From assembly GCA_034669145.1 (NCBI GenBank), contig JAXDNY010000131.1, positions 1-7,322 of the forward strand: 7,322 nucleotides of DNA, read 5' to 3'. This DNA comes from PALSA-894 sp034669145. GTDB taxonomy: Bacteria; Pseudomonadota; Alphaproteobacteria; Rhizobiales; Xanthobacteraceae. The notes beneath the pieces were generated by a model. It was not told the origin of the DNA. It ran no database searches and worked only from the letters and a program-made list of their open reading frames with translations. Both the position numbers and the translations under genes were made by a program. Of this stretch, positions 5,137-7,322 are shown piece after piece. The first letter of the stretch is position 1. Each line of letters begins with the position of its first letter.

Positions 5137-5834
5137 CAGCCGACGCGGAATGACAGGCCCAAAGGCGCTGCGCCGAGTTCGGCGATGACGGTCTCGCCGG
5201 CGAGCGACGTCTGCCCGACGGAGACGAGCGGCACGGTGCCGACCGGGAGATACACATCGACGCGCGAGCCGAAGCGGATCATGCCGATGCGCTCGCCCGC
5301 GCCGATCTCCTGCCCCTCCTTGACCCAGCACACAATTCGGCGCGCGATCAGCCCGGCGATCTGCACCACGCCGACGCGGCCAGCGTCTCCTGTAATGACC
5401 AGCGCGTTGCGCTCGTTGTCCTCGCTTGCCTTGTCGAGGTCCGCGTTGAGGAATTTGCCCGGCGTGTAGGCGATGCGCTCGATCCGTCCCGCGACCGGCG
5501 AGCGGTTCACGTGGCAATCGAACACGCTCATGAAGATCGAGACACGCGGCAACGGCCTGTCCCCGAGCGCAAGCTCGGGCGGCGGGACCGCGTTGGCGAC
5601 GAGGCTGACCCGGCCGTCAGCGGGCGACACCACGAGCTTGTCGGAGATCGGCGTAACGCGCACCGGATCGCGGAAGAAATACGCGCACCAGAGCGTCAGC
5701 ACCGTGCCGAGCCAGCCGAGCGGCGTCCACAGCCAGAACAGGATCAGGCTCGCGAGCGCGAACGCTCCGATGAACGGATAGCCCTCCGGGTGGATCGGCG
5801 CGAGCTGGGAGCGGATGGAATTTACGATGGACAT
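5136..5834 (-). CDS. psd: Phosphatidylserine decarboxylase proenzyme
   Basis: A 232-residue short-type (PSD-A) proenzyme that converts phosphatidylserine to phosphatidylethanolamine at the inner membrane. The N-terminus has two hydrophobic stretches (about 21-37 and 40-53), then FFRDPVRV. PADGRV (71-76) holds the conserved Asp73, and FDCHVNRSP (105-113) holds the conserved His108, both parts of the self-cleavage machinery. The cleavage site is FGSRVD: Gly189-Ser190, where Ser190 becomes the pyruvoyl group of the alpha chain (43 residues), leaving a 189-residue beta chain. Everything needed appears intact. It begins 9 nt after the stop of the Atm1-type exporter; GGAG lies 12 nt before the ATG, rather far, so coupling to the exporter gene is likely. 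pssA, which makes its substrate, lies downstream on the same strand beyond the DUF2336-like gene. Confidence 0.96.
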   Translation of the reverse strand: MSIVNSIRSQLAPIHPEGYPFIGAFALASLILFWLWTPLGWLGTVLTLWCAYFFRDPVRVTPISDKLVVSPADGRVSLVANAVPPPELALGDRPLPRVSIFMSVFDCHVNRSPVAGRIERIAYTPGKFLNADLDKASEDNERNALVITGDAGRVGVVQIAGLIARRIVCWVKEGQEIGAGERIGMIRFGSRVDVYLPVGTVPLVSVGQTSLAGETVIAELGAAPLGLSFRVG

Positions 5835-5843
5835 GGGCGCGTT

Positions 5844-7322
5844 CTACTCCACCACGGCGGCATTGATATCCGGTGGCTCAGCGGCAATTGCCGTATCGTC
5901 GACGGGCGGCGGGTTGCGGTTCGGCGCGGCTTTCTCTGCCTCGACACGGGCGAGCTTCTCGCGCGCCTCTTCGGCCTCGCGCTGGCGATTCCACATGCTG
6001 GCGTAGAGTCCGTTCTTCAACAGCAATTGATGGTGCGTGCCGCGTTCCGCGATCACGCCCTGATCGAGCACGATGATCTCGTCGGCGCCGACGATGGTCG
6101 AGAGCCGGTGCGCGATCACCAGCGTGGTACGGCCGCGCGAGACGCGGTCGAGTGCGTCCTGGATGTCCTTCTCGGTGTGGCTGTCGAGCGCCGACGTCGC
6201 CTCGTCGAGCAGCAGGATCGGCGGACTTTTCAAAATGGTCCGGGCGATCGCAACGCGCTGCTTCTCGCCGCCGGAGAGCTTCAGTCCCCGCTCGCCGACC
6301 TCCGTTTCGTATCCGTCCGGCGCCATGCGGATGAAGCCGTCAATCTGCGCAAGTGCTGCTGCTGCTTCCACCTCGGCGTCGCTCGCATCCCAACGCCCGT
6401 AGCGGATGTTGTAGCGGATGGTGTCGTTGAACAGCACGGTGTCCTGCGGAACCATGCCGATTGCCGAGCGCAGCGAGCGCTGCGTCACGTCGCGCACGTC
6501 CTGCCCGTCGATGGTGATGCGCCCACCTGTCACGTCGTAGAAGCGGAACAGCAGCCGCGAGACGGTCGACTTGCCGGCGCCGGACGGGCCGACGATCGCG
6601 ACTGTGTGGCCGGCCGGAACCTCGAAACTCAACCCTTTGAGAATTTGCCGTGCCGGCTCATAGGCGAACTGCACGTTCTCGAAGCGGATCGCGCCCTTGG
6701 GCACGCTCAGCGCAGGGGCACCCGGCTTGTCCTCGATCTCCGGCTCGCGCGAAAGAATCGAGAACATGAGTTCGATATCGGTCACCGCCTGCTTGATCTC
6801 GCGATACACCATGCCCATGAAGTTCAGCGGCTGGTAAAGCTGGATCATCATCGCGTTGATCATCACGAAGTCGCCGACCGTGTTGGTGCCGGCGCGGATG
6901 CCGCGCACGCACAACACCATCGCGGCGGCAAGACCAAGCGTGAAGATCACGGCCTGCCCGGCATTGAGCACGGCGAGCGAGGTGTAAGCCTGGACGCTCG
7001 CGTCCTCGTAGCGCGCCATGGTACGGTCGTAGCGGCTGGCCTCGCGCTCCTCGGCGACGAAATATTTCACGGTCTCGTAGTTGAGCAGCGAATCGATCGC
7101 CTTGGTGTTGGCGTCGCTGTCCGATTCGTTCATCTTGCGACGGATGCTGATGCGCCACTCGGTCGCATAGTAGGTGAAGGCCATGTAGAGCCCGACCGTC
7201 ACCACAATGATCAGCACGTAGCGCCAATCGAACATCCACAGCAGCACGCCGACGATCAGCCCGAGTTCCACGATGGTCGGCACGAGCTGCAAGATCACCA
7301 TGCGGACGATGGTCTCGATCGC
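5844..7322 (-). CDS. Atm1-type ABC exporter (fused permease and ATPase), 5' end outside window
   Basis: The C-terminal 492 residues of an inner-membrane half-transporter; the frame runs off the right edge, so roughly the first 100-150 residues are missing. Numbering here starts at the window edge. Hydrophobic segments lie at about 13-31, 33-56, 122-139 and 147-173. NYETVKYF (81-88) and PLNFMGMVYRE (165-175) are hallmarks of the Atm1/ABCB7 family; the second segment lies near the glutathione site in known Atm1 structures. The ATPase domain is complete: Walker A GPSGAGKST (245-253), Q-loop Gln293, signature LSGGEKQ (349-355), Walker B ILLLDE ending at Asp373-Glu374, and H-loop His405. The last 50 residues are charged, then Pro/Ala-rich. 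Bacterial Atm1 proteins export glutathione disulfide, glutathione-persulfide or glutathione-metal species; the cargo here is inferred. The stop is 9 nt before psd. Confidence 0.93.
   Translation of the reverse strand, partial: AIETIVRMVILQLVPTIVELGLIVGVLLWMFDWRYVLIIVVTVGLYMAFTYYATEWRISIRRKMNESDSDANTKAIDSLLNYETVKYFVAEEREASRYDRTMARYEDASVQAYTSLAVLNAGQAVIFTLGLAAAMVLCVRGIRAGTNTVGDFVMINAMMIQLYQPLNFMGMVYREIKQAVTDIELMFSILSREPEIEDKPGAPALSVPKGAIRFENVQFAYEPARQILKGLSFEVPAGHTVAIVGPSGAGKSTVSRLLFRFYDVTGGRITIDGQDVRDVTQRSLRSAIGMVPQDTVLFNDTIRYNIRYGRWDASDAEVEAAAALAQIDGFIRMAPDGYETEVGERGLKLSGGEKQRVAIARTILKSPPILLLDEATSALDSHTEKDIQDALDRVSRGRTTLVIAHRLSTIVGADEIIVLDQGVIAERGTHHQLLLKNGLYASMWNRQREAEEAREKLARVEAEKAAPNRNPPPVDDTAIAAEPPDINAAVVE

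Noticed and set aside
6658..7239. Minus-strand open frame inside the Atm1-type exporter gene
   Set aside because: Out-of-frame shadow; the exporter frame carries the conserved ABC motifs.

Overview
The window looks like chromosomal DNA from a GC-rich alphaproteobacterium, most likely in the Hyphomicrobiales (Bradyrhizobium/Rhodopseudomonas/Afipia or Xanthobacteraceae neighbourhood). This rests on the protein families present (an Atm1-type exporter next to psd and pssA, a DUF2336-like protein, a phasin-like protein) and on a dispersed palindromic repeat with CCTCAnnnTGAGG termini that I associate with this group. The genus is inference. I see no rRNA, tRNA, CRISPR array, insertion sequence or prophage genes.

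Layout. (1) 1-988, plus strand: a small helix-turn-helix antitoxin-like regulator followed 10 nt later by a glutathione S-transferase. (2) 989-1141: a gap between convergent genes, almost filled by an imperfect inverted repeat. (3) 1142-2701, minus strand: a two-gene unit of a crotonase-family (enoyl-CoA hydratase-like) protein followed by a short-chain dehydrogenase/reductase. (4) 2702-2783: a divergent promoter region, then a 120-residue phasin-like protein on the plus strand (2784-3146). (5) 3163-7322, minus strand, read from the right edge: Atm1-type ABC exporter (5' end outside the window), psd, a 146-bp gap with palindromic elements, a DUF2336-like protein, pssA, and ureE with a long His-rich tail.

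How the genes work together. PssA makes phosphatidylserine from CDP-diacylglycerol and serine, and Psd decarboxylates it to phosphatidylethanolamine, so the left-running cluster carries the two committed steps of PE synthesis. An Atm1 exporter precedes them. A DUF2336-like protein of unknown role and the urease nickel chaperone UreE are packed against pssA. UreE has no other urease gene in view, and its start codon lies 2 nt past the pssA stop. The crotonase/SDR pair suggests acyl-CoA or alcohol/ketone metabolism. The divergent phasin-like gene hints at a polyhydroxyalkanoate connection, but this is weakly supported.

Most of the window is ordinary housekeeping and accessory metabolism. I found no clear new defence or mobile system. 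The points most worth a second look are the pssA-ureE coupling, the DUF2336-like gene between psd and pssA with a CtrA-like palindrome upstream, and the crotonase lacking one of its two catalytic glutamates.
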